From assembly GCF_018860505.1 (NCBI RefSeq), contig NZ_JAHKPU010000034.1, forward strand, positions 24,590 through 88,589: 64,000 nucleotides of DNA, written 5' to 3'. Below, one piece after another: positions 27,000 through 35,471 of the stretch. This stretch comes from Pacificibacter marinus (GTDB taxonomy: Bacteria > Pseudomonadota > Alphaproteobacteria > Rhodobacterales > Rhodobacteraceae). The notes below the pieces were generated by a model, which did no database searches, had not been told where the DNA came from, and saw only the letters and a program-made list of their open reading frames with translations. The translations under genes were made by a program, and so were the position numbers. The first letter of the stretch is position 1, and the number at the start of each line of letters is the position of its first letter.

Positions 27000-27026
27000 A
27001 CACTCTTATCGCATGCAGATTGCTGA

Positions 27027-27764
27027 TCAGTCCTTCGCTTTCCAAGCCTCAAACCGTTCCAAAGTATCGGGATCGGTCGGCGGATACAGTCCAATGATCG
27101 AAACACCGCGCTTCACTTCTTCAAGAACGAAATCCTCAAACAGCTCCATAGGTGCACCTTCTGCTGCGATTTCATTCGCGAGGTGACGCGGAATCACCAT
27201 GATACCGTCGCCGTCGCCTAGAATAATGTCGCCAGGATAGACCGCAGCGCCGCCACAGCTGATGGGCACATCAATGTCGATGGCGTGGTGTTTGGTCAGA
27301 TTCGTTGGCGCAGAGGCTTTGGCTGCAAAGACGGGCATGTCCAATTTGGCAGCCCCCGCTGCATCGCGAATTCCCCCGTCTGTCACAACACCTGCACCGC
27401 CACGCCCCTCAAGGCGGGTCAACAAGATGGAGCCGGCAGAGGCAGCAGTCGAATCTTGCCGACAATCCATAACCAGAACAGACCCCTCTGGGCAGGTTTC
27501 AATCGCAACACGTTGTGGGTGGTCTCTTTCGCGAAAGGCCTCAATCGGATCAGTGTCTTCGCGCGCCGCGATATAACGCAATGTGAATGCAGGACCGACC
27601 ATGCGCTTTGTGTCTGCCTGAAGTGGCCCAACACCCTGAATAAAACAGGATTTAAACCCTTTCTTGTAAAGCAGCGTCGCCACTGTGGCCGTACTGACCC
27701 CTTTCAGAAGTTCAATAGTATCGCTGTTCAAAGGCAGCTCGGAAGCGGGTTTGGGGTTTGGCAT
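27027..27764 (-). CDS. RraA-family protein (aldolase/decarboxylase-like)
   Basis: A 245-residue protein of the RraA/HMG-aldolase fold. The conserved core GRGGAGVVTDGGIRDAAG carries the Arg and Asp that bind pyruvate-like substrate and magnesium in 4-hydroxy-4-methyl-2-oxoglutarate aldolases, and VYPGDIILGDGDGIMVIP is the family's C-terminal signature. The start at 27764 is chosen for GAGGAC 7 bases upstream; the frame extends to 27818 without support. An operator-like motif lies about 190 bases upstream, which links it to the uronate locus. There it might act on a keto-deoxy sugar acid; the name RraA (RNase E inhibitor) should not be taken as its role. Confidence 0.82.
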   Translation of the reverse strand: MPNPKPASELPLNSDTIELLKGVSTATVATLLYKKGFKSCFIQGVGPLQADTKRMVGPAFTLRYIAAREDTDPIEAFRERDHPQRVAIETCPEGSVLVMDCRQDSTAASAGSILLTRLEGRGGAGVVTDGGIRDAAGAAKLDMPVFAAKASAPTNLTKHHAIDIDVPISCGGAAVYPGDIILGDGDGIMVIPRHLANEIAAEGAPMELFEDFVLEEVKRGVSIIGLYPPTDPDTLERFEAWKAKD

Positions 27765-27950
27765 ATATATGTCCTCATGCGGATCTATCATTGACTTGGC
27801 GATAGCATTGCACGCCAATGCTTATGTCGGCCAAGCACCTATGCTCAGCCGAGCAACAGGCGATTGACCAGAATGGAGTAATGACAAAAACCAAGTCTGA
27901 GCCGCATTTCAAACGGTACGTTCATTGAGTTTTCGACACTGCCTACGGAT

Positions 27951-27966
27951 TCTGGTATACTAGTAA
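27951..27966 (+). promoter_or_regulatory. Operator-like motif, copy 2
   Basis: TCTGGTATACTAGTA, core TACTAGTA at 27958-27965. The left part CTGGTATACTAG is itself a near-palindrome around TATA, the style of FadR-type GntR operators. It lies about 190 bases before the RraA-like gene. Confidence 0.65.
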
Positions 27967-28157
27967 CACACACCTCGCGCTAGGGCTATTTTTTATGCAT
28001 TCGAACCAAGATTCTGCATAAAGTTTAAGCCGAACAAAGCAAGGTGACACATGGAGGTAAAATAGAAATCATTAAGTAACGTTTAACTTCAACATGTTAC
28101 ATGTTTTTTTCTCGAAGACGACTATCAAGGGCAAACATATTTTGACAGCCGTTACTT

Positions 28158-28175
28158 TCTAGAATACTAGTATTG
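28158..28175 (+). promoter_or_regulatory. Operator-like motif, copy 3
   Basis: TCTAGAATACTAGTA extended by TTG; AATACTAGTATT (28163-28174) is a perfect 12-base palindrome, overlapped by TTCTAGAA on its left. It lies about 85 bases before dctP, a good place for a repressor or activator site. Confidence 0.68.
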
Positions 28176-28259
28176 AACATGGCGTATAAGTCTTCTCGCA
28201 ATACCATTTCGCGACAAGGCGGCTCGCGCCCGAATTCAAATTGATCAGGGAGGATCACA

Positions 28260-29246
28260 ATGAAATTTGTAAGTGGCTTTAAAAAACTGGCACTCGGTGC
28301 TGTACTTGTTGGCACAACCGCATCCATGGCGAATGCTCTCGACATGCGCGGCTGGAACATCCACGTAGAAGACTACCCTGTGTCTCTCGCGATGGATTCA
28401 TTCGCAGATGAAATCGCCGAAAAAACTGACGGCGCAGTGACTGCCGAAACATACCACAACGGCGTTTTGGGCAGCCAGCCTGACGCGATCGAGCAAATTC
28501 GTCTCGGCGTCATCGACTTTGGTGAATTCAGCCTTGGGCCGATGGGTCAATCTATCCCAGAGACCAATGTTGTGTCTTTGCCGTTCATCTTCCCAAGCAT
28601 CCCTGCGATGTATGAAATGATGGATGGTGAAGTTGGTGAGGCAATCGGCGCGGGCATGATTGCCAAAGGTATCGTTCCTTTGGGTTGGTACGACGCTGGC
28701 GCGCGTTCTTTCTATAACTCTGTGCGCCCAATCAACACACCAGCTGATGTTGAAGGTCTAAAAATGCGCGTCATGAACAACGACTTGTTCGTTGACATGG
28801 TTGCAGCAATGGATGGCAACGCCACACCAATGGCCTTCGCAGAAGTGTACCAGTCTATCAAGACTGGCGTTGTTGACGGTGCGGAAAACAACCCACCATC
28901 CTACGAGTCAACAAACCACTATGAGGTTGCATCTTACTACTCATTGACAGAGCACCTGATCATTCCAGAATGTCTCTGTATGAGCCTCAAAACTTGGGAA
29001 AAACTGACTCCTGAGCAGCAAGATATCGTTATGACCGCAGGCCGCAACAGTGCTAATCTTCAGCGTGAACTGTGGCAAGAGCGCGAAGCGGCAAGCATGG
29101 AAACTGTTAAAGCTGGCGGCACAGTCGTGAACACGATTGCTGACAAAGCACCGTTCCAAGCTGCGATGACACCTGTCTACGAGGGCTTCCTTGCAGACAA
29201 CCCAGACCTTGCTGACTTGGTTAACATGATCCGCAACGCGGACTGA
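28260..29246 (+). CDS. dctP: TRAP transporter solute-binding protein (DctP)
   Basis: A 328-residue periplasmic binding protein of the DctP family. The signal peptide is about 26 residues (ending MANA). The carboxylate-binding Arg lies in GLKMRVMNNDLFVDM near residue 172, and FAEVYQSIKTGVVDGAEN follows, the family hallmark. It captures a sugar acid or other carboxylate for the sodium-driven DctQM permease. The GGGAGG site is strong. Given KdgF and DEH reductase next door, an unsaturated uronate or oligouronate is the likely ligand. A terminator-like stem follows the stop, which would keep this gene more expressed than dctQM. Confidence 0.9.
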   Translation: MKFVSGFKKLALGAVLVGTTASMANALDMRGWNIHVEDYPVSLAMDSFADEIAEKTDGAVTAETYHNGVLGSQPDAIEQIRLGVIDFGEFSLGPMGQSIPETNVVSLPFIFPSIPAMYEMMDGEVGEAIGAGMIAKGIVPLGWYDAGARSFYNSVRPINTPADVEGLKMRVMNNDLFVDMVAAMDGNATPMAFAEVYQSIKTGVVDGAENNPPSYESTNHYEVASYYSLTEHLIIPECLCMSLKTWEKLTPEQQDIVMTAGRNSANLQRELWQEREAASMETVKAGGTVVNTIADKAPFQAAMTPVYEGFLADNPDLADLVNMIRNAD

Positions 29247-29266
29247 TAACGATCCACACAGGATTG

Positions 29267-29301
29267 AAAGGCCCGTTTGACATGGTGCAAGCGGGCCTTT
29301 T
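29267..29301 (+). terminator. Attenuator between dctP and dctQ
   Basis: AAAGGCCCG (29267-29275) pairs perfectly with CGGGCCTTT (29292-29300), and the stem can extend inward by four pairs (one G-U) to an 8-base loop; TTTT closes it. It lies inside the operon, so it is likely to reduce rather than abolish read-through into dctQM. Confidence 0.75.
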
Positions 29302-29342
29302 GCGCTCCTGTAGGCTCGTCCATTTGTGATACGGAGGCTACA

Positions 29343-29873
29343 TTGTCACATCCAACCCCCTTGCTTAGATTTCTTGATCGGGCGCTTGATCGTATTAGCA
29401 CCCTTTGTCTCGGCGTCTCTGCTGTGTCTCTCGTCGTTTTGATTTCCACCTTCGGGTGGCTCGTCTTTGGGCGCTACGTCTTAAACTCGACCCCCACATG
29501 GGTTGAACAGCTCGCTCTTCTCTTGATCTGTTACATCGCCTTTTTGGGTGCCGCAGCAGGCGTCAAAGAGGACACGCATATCGGGGTGACACTCTTTCGC
29601 GACATGCTGCCGGTCAGCTCACAAAAGGTCGCGATTATCGCAATCGACATCACTTTGGCCATCTTTGGTGCGATTATGTTGATTGCTGGCATCACGCTGA
29701 TGAAGTTCGGCTGGTCCTCGAAACTGCCGATGCTCAATATCCCAGAAAGCTTTCGCACATTGGCCATTACATCGTGTGGCGCATTGATCCTTCTCTTTGC
29801 GGGCACCCGCGCACTCATGCGCATTTTAACGTTTCGAGCATGGTCGCTCACAGACGATTACAAGGAACACTGA
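29343..29873 (+). CDS. dctQ: TRAP transporter small permease subunit (DctQ)
   Basis: A 176-residue inner-membrane protein with four hydrophobic segments (VSAVSLVVLISTFGWLVFG; LALLLICYIAFLGAAAG; IDITLAIFGAIMLIAGI; ITSCGALILLFAGT), the DctQ topology. I take TTG at 29343 as start because GGAGG lies 5 bases before it; the frame upstream runs through the attenuator hairpin. It forms the permease with DctM, which begins 2 bases after its stop. Confidence 0.85.
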   Translation: MSHPTPLLRFLDRALDRISTLCLGVSAVSLVVLISTFGWLVFGRYVLNSTPTWVEQLALLLICYIAFLGAAAGVKEDTHIGVTLFRDMLPVSSQKVAIIAIDITLAIFGAIMLIAGITLMKFGWSSKLPMLNIPESFRTLAITSCGALILLFAGTRALMRILTFRAWSLTDDYKEH

Positions 29874-29875
29874 CC

Positions 29876-31156
29876 ATGGGTTTAGCCATTCTATTAGGCG
29901 TCTTTGGCGTCACTGTTGTTATCGGTTTTCCTGTTGCATTCGCCATGGGCATCGCCGCTGCGTCCGCCTTCTGGTTCGAAGGCTTCCCTATGTTGATCAC
30001 GTTCCAACGTGCGACAGCGGGTGTGACTGTGTTCTCTCTTCTTGCCATTCCCTTCTTTATCTTTGCAGGCGAAATCATGCTGCACGGTGGTATCGCCTCG
30101 CGCTTGGTTAAGTTGGCATCCGCCTTGGTTGGCCACCTCAAAGGTGGTCTGGCGATGGTGAACATATTTTCAAGTATGCTGTTCGGCGGCATCTCAGGTT
30201 CTGCTGTTGCAGATATTTCAGCGCTTGGGTCACTTTTGATCCCCGTGATGAAAGAACGCGGCTACCGCCCAGATTTCGCGGTGAACGTGACGGTGACCTC
30301 CTCCATCGCCGGTATTGTCATTCCACCAAGCCACAACATGATCATCTTTGCGGTTGCGGCAGGTGGCGGGATTTCTGTGTCCAAACTGTTCCTCGCTGGC
30401 GTGATCCCCGGCATGTTGATGTGTGTCTGCTTGGCGATTGCGGCCTACATCTTGTCGATCAAGCACAACTACCCCTCTGAGCCTTTCCCTGGATGGCGCG
30501 CAATTTTGAATGCGTCTATTGATGCGCTTCCTGGCTTCATGACAGCTGTGATCATCGTAGGTGGCACATTGTCTGGTATCTTCACTGTGACTGAATCTGG
30601 TGCCTTCGGTGCAGTATACGCTGTATTGTTGACCAAGTTCTACTACCGCAGCCTCAGCTGGGACGCCTTCAAAGTCTCTGTGGTTGGCGCTGTGCGTACA
30701 ACGGCCATGGTGATGATTTTGATCGCCTTCGCAAGCTCCTTTGCTTACCTTTTGGCCCTGTACCAAGTGCCAGGAAAACTCAGCGACTTGCTGGTGTCTA
30801 TCTCGGACAACCCCATCGTAATTTTGATCATGATCAACCTTATCCTGTTGTGCCTCGGCATGATCATGGACATGGCCGCTTTGATCCTGATCTGTACACC
30901 GATCTTCCTGCCCATCGCAGTCGGCTTGGGCATGGATCCTGTACAATTCGGCATCATGATGTTGATCAACCTCGGACTTGGCCTATGCACGCCTCCTGTT
31001 GGGACCTGTCTGTTCGTTGGCTGCGCCGTAGGTAGAGTTAAAATTGAACAAGCGCTCAAATCCATCTGGCCATTCTACTTGGCCATCTTGTTTGCTCTGA
31101 TCTTAGTCACATACATCCCTGCTGTTTCTCTTTGGTTGCCGTCACTTTACGAATAA
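29876..31156 (+). CDS. dctM: TRAP transporter large permease subunit (DctM)
   Basis: A 426-residue membrane protein with about twelve helices that carries out sodium-coupled import. Typical DctM stretches are FIFAGEIMLHGGIASRLV, NIFSSMLFGGISGSAVADI and GLGLCTPPVGTCLFVG. The start is the ATG at 29876, with AGGAA upstream, just after the dctQ stop; the frame remains open to 29774 inside dctQ. It ends the TRAP operon; a terminator follows. Confidence 0.92.
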   Translation: MGLAILLGVFGVTVVIGFPVAFAMGIAAASAFWFEGFPMLITFQRATAGVTVFSLLAIPFFIFAGEIMLHGGIASRLVKLASALVGHLKGGLAMVNIFSSMLFGGISGSAVADISALGSLLIPVMKERGYRPDFAVNVTVTSSIAGIVIPPSHNMIIFAVAAGGGISVSKLFLAGVIPGMLMCVCLAIAAYILSIKHNYPSEPFPGWRAILNASIDALPGFMTAVIIVGGTLSGIFTVTESGAFGAVYAVLLTKFYYRSLSWDAFKVSVVGAVRTTAMVMILIAFASSFAYLLALYQVPGKLSDLLVSISDNPIVILIMINLILLCLGMIMDMAALILICTPIFLPIAVGLGMDPVQFGIMMLINLGLGLCTPPVGTCLFVGCAVGRVKIEQALKSIWPFYLAILFALILVTYIPAVSLWLPSLYE

Positions 31157-31179
31157 TCAAACGAGACTTTGAAAACATT

Positions 31180-31215
31180 ATGCCATCGCCTTAGACATAG
31201 GGCGGTGGCATTTTT
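31180..31215 (+). terminator. Intrinsic terminator after dctM
   Basis: ATGCCATCGCC (31180-31190) pairs with GGCGGTGGCAT (31201-31211), 11 pairs with one G-U, a 10-base loop, then TTTTT. Confidence 0.82.
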
Positions 31216-31501
31216 GTATGTAACGACAGCCAACTCTGATCGCCGTCTTTTGGTTGACATAGCTCCAAATGACATACGGGACACGAGGCAAGAGGCCCGA
31301 TGCCCCCAACCGGCAAAGTGATTTCCGCCCCTTCAGACCCAGACGACACCTCGTGTCCTTGCGCACCAAGACCGAGAGAACAAACAACGGCCCCTTACGT
31401 TGACGTTGCCTTTAGCACTCACGCCGTCTGAGCCCCCTACTCATCAGGTGTGTTCGAAAGGCTCATCGCGCCAACCGCGATAGACAGCACGGCCCCAACG
31501 A

Positions 31502-31529
31502 AAAAGCCCCCCGAAACCGGAGGGCTTTT
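31502..31529 (-). terminator. Intrinsic terminator after the SulP gene
   Basis: AAAAGCCC-C-CCG (31502-31513) pairs with CGG-A-GGGCTTTT (31518-31529), one mismatch and a 4-base loop, with T-runs on both strands. It lies 23 bases beyond the minus-strand stop. Confidence 0.82.
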
Positions 31530-31552
31530 CATCTCAATCTATCTCATGTGGC

Positions 31553-33172
31553 TTAGTGACCGCCGGATAGAATTCCTGTGCGCACAGTGTAATCCGTAGC
31601 GATCTCGTAATCAGGATCATCATCACTATCGACCATCAAATGCCCTGCATTGGTCAGCAAACGATGACAGTCGTGGCTCAAGTGACGCAACTGAATTTCC
31701 TTGTCTGCTGCTTCAAATTTTGCAGCAACGCTTTCAATCGCGTTCAAGGCAGACTGATCCGCAACGCGACTGTCAGAGAAATCAACGATCACCGTTTTTG
31801 GGTCATTCGCTGGATCAAACAGCTCTTGAAACCCTTCAGCTGAGCCAAAGAACAAAGGCCCCTGAATCTGATACACTTTCGCACCCTCAGGTGTCTCATA
31901 TGTCTTGGCGTGAATCCGTGACGCATTCTGCCAAGCATAGGCCAAAGCCGATACAACGACGCCCACAACCACAGCAATCGCAAGGTCTTCGAACACCGTC
32001 ACCACGGTCACAAGCACGATCACAAAGGCGTCGATACGTGGCACCTTGCGCATCACTTTAAACGAATTCCACGCAAAGGTCCCGATCACCACCATGAACA
32101 TCACGCCCACCAGCGCGGCCAATGGAATAACCTCGATCAGTGGTGACGCGATCATGATAAACGCCAACAAAAAGATCGCCGCTGAAAAGCCGGACAAACG
32201 TGTGCGTCCGCCCGATTTCACGTTGATCATCGATTGCCCGATCATCGCACAACCGCCCATGCCGCCAAAGAAACCGGTCACAACATTAGCCACGCCCTGT
32301 GCCACACATTCTTGAGACACGCCGCCGCGTTCGCCCTTGATCTCGCCCACAAGGTTCAGCGTCAAGAGGCTCTCGATCAAACCGATTGCCGCCAAAATTA
32401 ACGCGTAGGGAAAGATCACATGCATCACATCAAAGAACTGTGGCATACTGTCAAACATCGGCACCATTGGAATGTGGAATTTCGGGAAACCACCCTCGAT
32501 AGACGCCAAATCGCCCACGCGTGGCACTGGAATATCGAACACGATCACAACCACTGCCGTGACCAAAATGCCTGCCAAAGGCGCTGGGATCACACTGGTA
32601 AATTTGGGCAAGCCCCAGACAACAGCCATGGTCAACGCCACAAGACCCAGCATCATCGCCAATGTCCCCGCTGGCATCCACTGCATAGTGCCCGCTGCAT
32701 CCGGCATCTTAAACTGCGTCATCTGCGCCAAGAAAATCACAATCGCCAAACCATTCACAAAGCCCAGCATCACAGGATGCGGCACAAGACGAATGAATTT
32801 ACCCAAGCGGAACACTCCCGCCAAAATCTGCAAAATCCCCATCAACACCACAGTGGCAAACAGATATTCAACGCCGTGATCCGCGACCAAAGCCACCATC
32901 ACAACCGCCAGCGCGCCCGTGGCCCCTGAAATCATCCCTGGACGCCCGCCGATGAGCGAGGTCACAAGCCCGACCATAAAGGCCGCGTAAAGACCGACAA
33001 GCGGGTTCACCCCCGCCACAAAAGCAAAGGCCACAGCCTCGGGCACCAAAGCCAAAGCCACGGTCAAGCCAGACAAAACATCCGTCTTGGCCTGCATCGG
33101 CGTCAGCCGCGTATTGCCACTATTCGGCAATGATAATTTCTCCGCAAAAGCGGCGAGTGTCGATTGTGTCAC
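31553..33172 (-). CDS. SulP-family anion permease with STAS domain
   Basis: About 539 residues. The SLC26/SulP membrane domain has some 12-14 segments (LSGLTVALALVPEAVAFAF near the N-terminus; MIGQSMINVKSGGRTRLSG in the middle) and is followed by a C-terminal STAS domain (TVIVDFSDSRVADQSALNAI). Members carry sulfate, bicarbonate or dicarboxylates with sodium or protons; the substrate is open, and no sulfate-assimilation or carbonic-anhydrase gene is adjacent. I take GTG at 33172, behind GGGGAA. The frame runs open to 33412, but those 80 codons do not look like protein and overlap the divergent gene. Confidence 0.88.
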   Translation of the reverse strand: MTQSTLAAFAEKLSLPNSGNTRLTPMQAKTDVLSGLTVALALVPEAVAFAFVAGVNPLVGLYAAFMVGLVTSLIGGRPGMISGATGALAVVMVALVADHGVEYLFATVVLMGILQILAGVFRLGKFIRLVPHPVMLGFVNGLAIVIFLAQMTQFKMPDAAGTMQWMPAGTLAMMLGLVALTMAVVWGLPKFTSVIPAPLAGILVTAVVVIVFDIPVPRVGDLASIEGGFPKFHIPMVPMFDSMPQFFDVMHVIFPYALILAAIGLIESLLTLNLVGEIKGERGGVSQECVAQGVANVVTGFFGGMGGCAMIGQSMINVKSGGRTRLSGFSAAIFLLAFIMIASPLIEVIPLAALVGVMFMVVIGTFAWNSFKVMRKVPRIDAFVIVLVTVVTVFEDLAIAVVVGVVVSALAYAWQNASRIHAKTYETPEGAKVYQIQGPLFFGSAEGFQELFDPANDPKTVIVDFSDSRVADQSALNAIESVAAKFEAADKEIQLRHLSHDCHRLLTNAGHLMVDSDDDPDYEIATDYTVRTGILSGGH

Positions 33173-33343
33173 GGGAGTTCCCCAAATGTCTGATTGTACG
33201 TTTGCGCGCCATATAGCACGGGCTTTTGCGACTGTCACACATTCCGTTTGAGGCACAGATGTGCGCGCTAACATCTGTTGCACGAAAACTAGACAGTGTC
33301 GCCGACACACAGCATAGTTGCCAGACTGAGAGGTTGGGGTTTT

Positions 33344-34843
33344 ATGCAAAGATTTGAAAGCTGGGACGAGATTGACGCGTACTATCAGGGTGGTTTGACC
33401 CTCGCTGAGCAAAAGCTGAAAATAGCTTTGGCCACGGGTGCACCCTGCACTCTAGGCGATTTACCAAATAAACCCGTTGACTGGAGCAAACCAGACCCAA
33501 CCCGCCATATCCGCGCAGATGTCCTGCGCTACGCTCTAACACGTCCATTTGGTGCAGATGACGCAACGGAATTTGGTGTTTCACTCTACGGCGCAGCGAT
33601 TTCTGGTGAGCTTGACCTGATAGATTGTACAATCCATGGCAACGCTTCCCTACGGCAGTGCCGCTTTCAGAAAATGTTATTTGCCGACCGCGCGCGTTTC
33701 ATGAAGAACGTGAATCTTACGGGCAGTCATCTTCCAGCATTACTCGCACCTACCGCATACGTTAACGGGCAATTGATTTGTCGAGGAACTATATTTACAG
33801 CCAAACATGGTAGTGCACTCGACTTGCAAGGGATTGCGGTTGAACATGATGTGTTTTTGACTGGAGCCTCAGCGAATGCTTCCGTGGACTTAAACGGCGC
33901 AATAATTGGCGGGCAGCTCGGCCTCCGAGGCATGACATTATCAGTCAAAGCAGGACTAGCGCTTGACCTAGAAGGAGTGAAAATCGAATCTGGCTTCTTT
34001 TTTATCGATATCAAATCTGTAGTGGGATCAATTGATCTGAGCTCAGCCCATGTTGGCAATCTTGTCGATGACCCCGCCAGTTGGGACAAGGTAACGAATT
34101 TGATTCTAGACGGGTTCACCTATGATCGAATTTCCGGCAGCCAAAGCTCTACAGATTATAAAACGCGACTGCGCTGGCTTAAAACCAGCGACAACTCCAC
34201 CGCTAAATTCCGCCCCCAACCCTACAATCAGCTTGCCAAAGTCTTGCGCGAAATGGGACATGAACGCGACGCGCGTGAGATCAAAGTCGTTCTGGCAGGC
34301 AAGCTCAAAACGCAAGACCGCAAAGAACGAGTTATCAAGCCAAATGGCAATTGGGGCGTCGGCGTTGCAAGCGCATGGCGTGACTTAAGCAACGCTGCAC
34401 TTTGGATATGGCATGTGACGTCGCTGCGCTTCATCGGTCATGGATATAAACCTGAAAATGCCATTGCGGTTCTGCTGACACTCATCCTTTTCGCGTGGGG
34501 AGCGGCAGATCAGGCTTGGAAAGCAGGTGACTTTGCCCCCAATTCTGCGCTGATTCTCAATTCAGATGATTGGCGCGCGCTGAGCAATGCGCCACATCAA
34601 GCCCAAGCATGGGGTGAAACTGTCGTTGGCAAAGATTGGGAAAGTTTCAACAGCTTCGCTTATGCAGCCGATGTCGTGATCCCTATTGTTGATTTTAGCC
34701 AAACCCAAGCATGGGCACCGTCAACAAATCGCGGCCCTTGGGGCGCGACGCTTTGGTGGGCGCGTTGGCTTTTCACCGCTGCGGGCTGGATCATTTCTGC
34801 CTTGGGCGCGGCGGCGATCACGGGGGTTATTCGGCGCGAATAA
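33344..34843 (+). CDS. Beta-helix-like protein with C-terminal membrane helices, function unknown
   Basis: A 499-residue protein I cannot assign to a named function. Residues about 60-255 read as short imperfect repeats of alternating hydrophobic positions (SLYGAAISGELDLIDCTIHG, LDLNGAIIGG-like and LRGMTLSVKAGLALDLEGV stretches), as in right-handed beta-helix, pentapeptide-like or bactofilin-like folds. A conserved-looking helical segment follows (FRPQPYNQLAKVLREMGHER). Two membrane helices lie near 372-392 and 474-495. Start at 33344, behind GAGG. Its 3' end overlaps that of pabC by 17 bases. Base use is somewhat more AT-rich than the neighbours. Similar proteins are sometimes annotated as membrane-associated oxidoreductase without evidence. 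Confidence 0.65.
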   Translation: MQRFESWDEIDAYYQGGLTLAEQKLKIALATGAPCTLGDLPNKPVDWSKPDPTRHIRADVLRYALTRPFGADDATEFGVSLYGAAISGELDLIDCTIHGNASLRQCRFQKMLFADRARFMKNVNLTGSHLPALLAPTAYVNGQLICRGTIFTAKHGSALDLQGIAVEHDVFLTGASANASVDLNGAIIGGQLGLRGMTLSVKAGLALDLEGVKIESGFFFIDIKSVVGSIDLSSAHVGNLVDDPASWDKVTNLILDGFTYDRISGSQSSTDYKTRLRWLKTSDNSTAKFRPQPYNQLAKVLREMGHERDAREIKVVLAGKLKTQDRKERVIKPNGNWGVGVASAWRDLSNAALWIWHVTSLRFIGHGYKPENAIAVLLTLILFAWGAADQAWKAGDFAPNSALILNSDDWRALSNAPHQAQAWGETVVGKDWESFNSFAYAADVVIPIVDFSQTQAWAPSTNRGPWGATLWWARWLFTAAGWIISALGAAAITGVIRRE

Positions 34844-35471
34844 GGGTGGATTTAATCAATCCACGCAATGCATTGCCGCAAAATATAGCCTCGGCACGTT
34901 CCAAATCCGGCAAGGTCAGCACAGCCTCAACAGCGCGGCCCGAATCCAACAGATCCGCCCGCAAGACACCGGGCAACAAGCCTGAGGTGAGCGGCGGCGT
35001 CAGCAATCTGTCGCCCTTTTGCACAAACACATTGGTGATCGTGCCTTCGCAGACCTCACCGCGTTCATTCAAGAATATCCACTCATCAATGCCCGCAGGC
35101 AGATTGCCCCGCGCAGTATCATAAAGTGCGCGCATAGTGGTTTTATGTCCCAACCAGAGATCCGCACTGTCAACGCGTTGATCGGCAATCGCGACGGTCC
35201 AGTGATCCGCAGTTTTTGCCAAGGGCCATTGCTCCAAAGCGCCCTGCCCGTCACGGTCTACAGTCAGGCGAATGCGCAAATCATGATCCGACGACACATC
35301 ATTGATCAGAAATAAAAGCTGTTCTTTCGGAAAGGGAATCCCCAAAGCCGCGCAGGTGCCAGCCATGCGTGTAAGGTGACGATCCAACCGCTGCGCCCCC
35401 GTTTGCGCAGACCATCCCAGCGTTTCAATCACGCGAAACTCTTGGGGGGTGTTTGTTTGGGAAAGGCTCAT
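34827..35471 (-). CDS. pabC: Aminotransferase class IV, likely aminodeoxychorismate lyase
   Basis: A 214-residue PLP enzyme of fold type IV. The PLP lysine lies in WLGHKTTMRALYD near residue 109 and the cofactor Glu in NERGEVCEGTITNVF. Preceded by pabB with a 4-base overlap, it most likely releases pyruvate from aminodeoxychorismate to give p-aminobenzoate for folate. It is shorter than E. coli PabC (269 residues), as is common in this group. Its end overlaps the convergent beta-helix gene. Confidence 0.85.
   Translation of the reverse strand: MSLSQTNTPQEFRVIETLGWSAQTGAQRLDRHLTRMAGTCAALGIPFPKEQLLFLINDVSSDHDLRIRLTVDRDGQGALEQWPLAKTADHWTVAIADQRVDSADLWLGHKTTMRALYDTARGNLPAGIDEWIFLNERGEVCEGTITNVFVQKGDRLLTPPLTSGLLPGVLRADLLDSGRAVEAVLTLPDLERAEAIFCGNALRGLIKSTLIRAE

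Larger units (their letters stand above)
27765..28259. other. Divergent control region between RraA-like and TRAP genes
   Basis: A 495-base gene-free, AT-rich region with two operator-like motifs (27951 and 28158). It also holds a long-range inverted repeat TTTATGCA/TGCATAAA (27992-27999 with 28015-28022) and a doubled ACATGT near 28092-28104. It should hold the promoters of both divergent units. Confidence 0.6.
31157..31552. other. Gap between dctM and the SulP gene
   Basis: About 396 bases between convergent genes, with a terminator at each end (31180 and 31502). The middle has no convincing frame, and I see nothing else in it. Confidence 0.5.

Noticed and set aside
27992..28022. Inverted repeat TTTATGCA/TGCATAAA with a 15-base spacer
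   Set aside because: Single occurrence in an AT-rich region with wide spacing; it could be chance, so no separate operator is claimed.
30230..30946. A 238-codon open frame antisense to dctM
   Set aside because: Rich in His, Asp and Gln in a random order, as expected for the shadow of a membrane-protein gene; no ribosome site.
32420..32929. A 169-codon open frame opposite the SulP gene
   Set aside because: Shadow frame with extreme His/Arg/Gln content; no support as protein.
33173..33412. An 80-residue N-terminal extension of the SulP protein
   Set aside because: Overlaps the divergent gene and its promoter and has no membrane character; the GTG at 33172 has a ribosome site.
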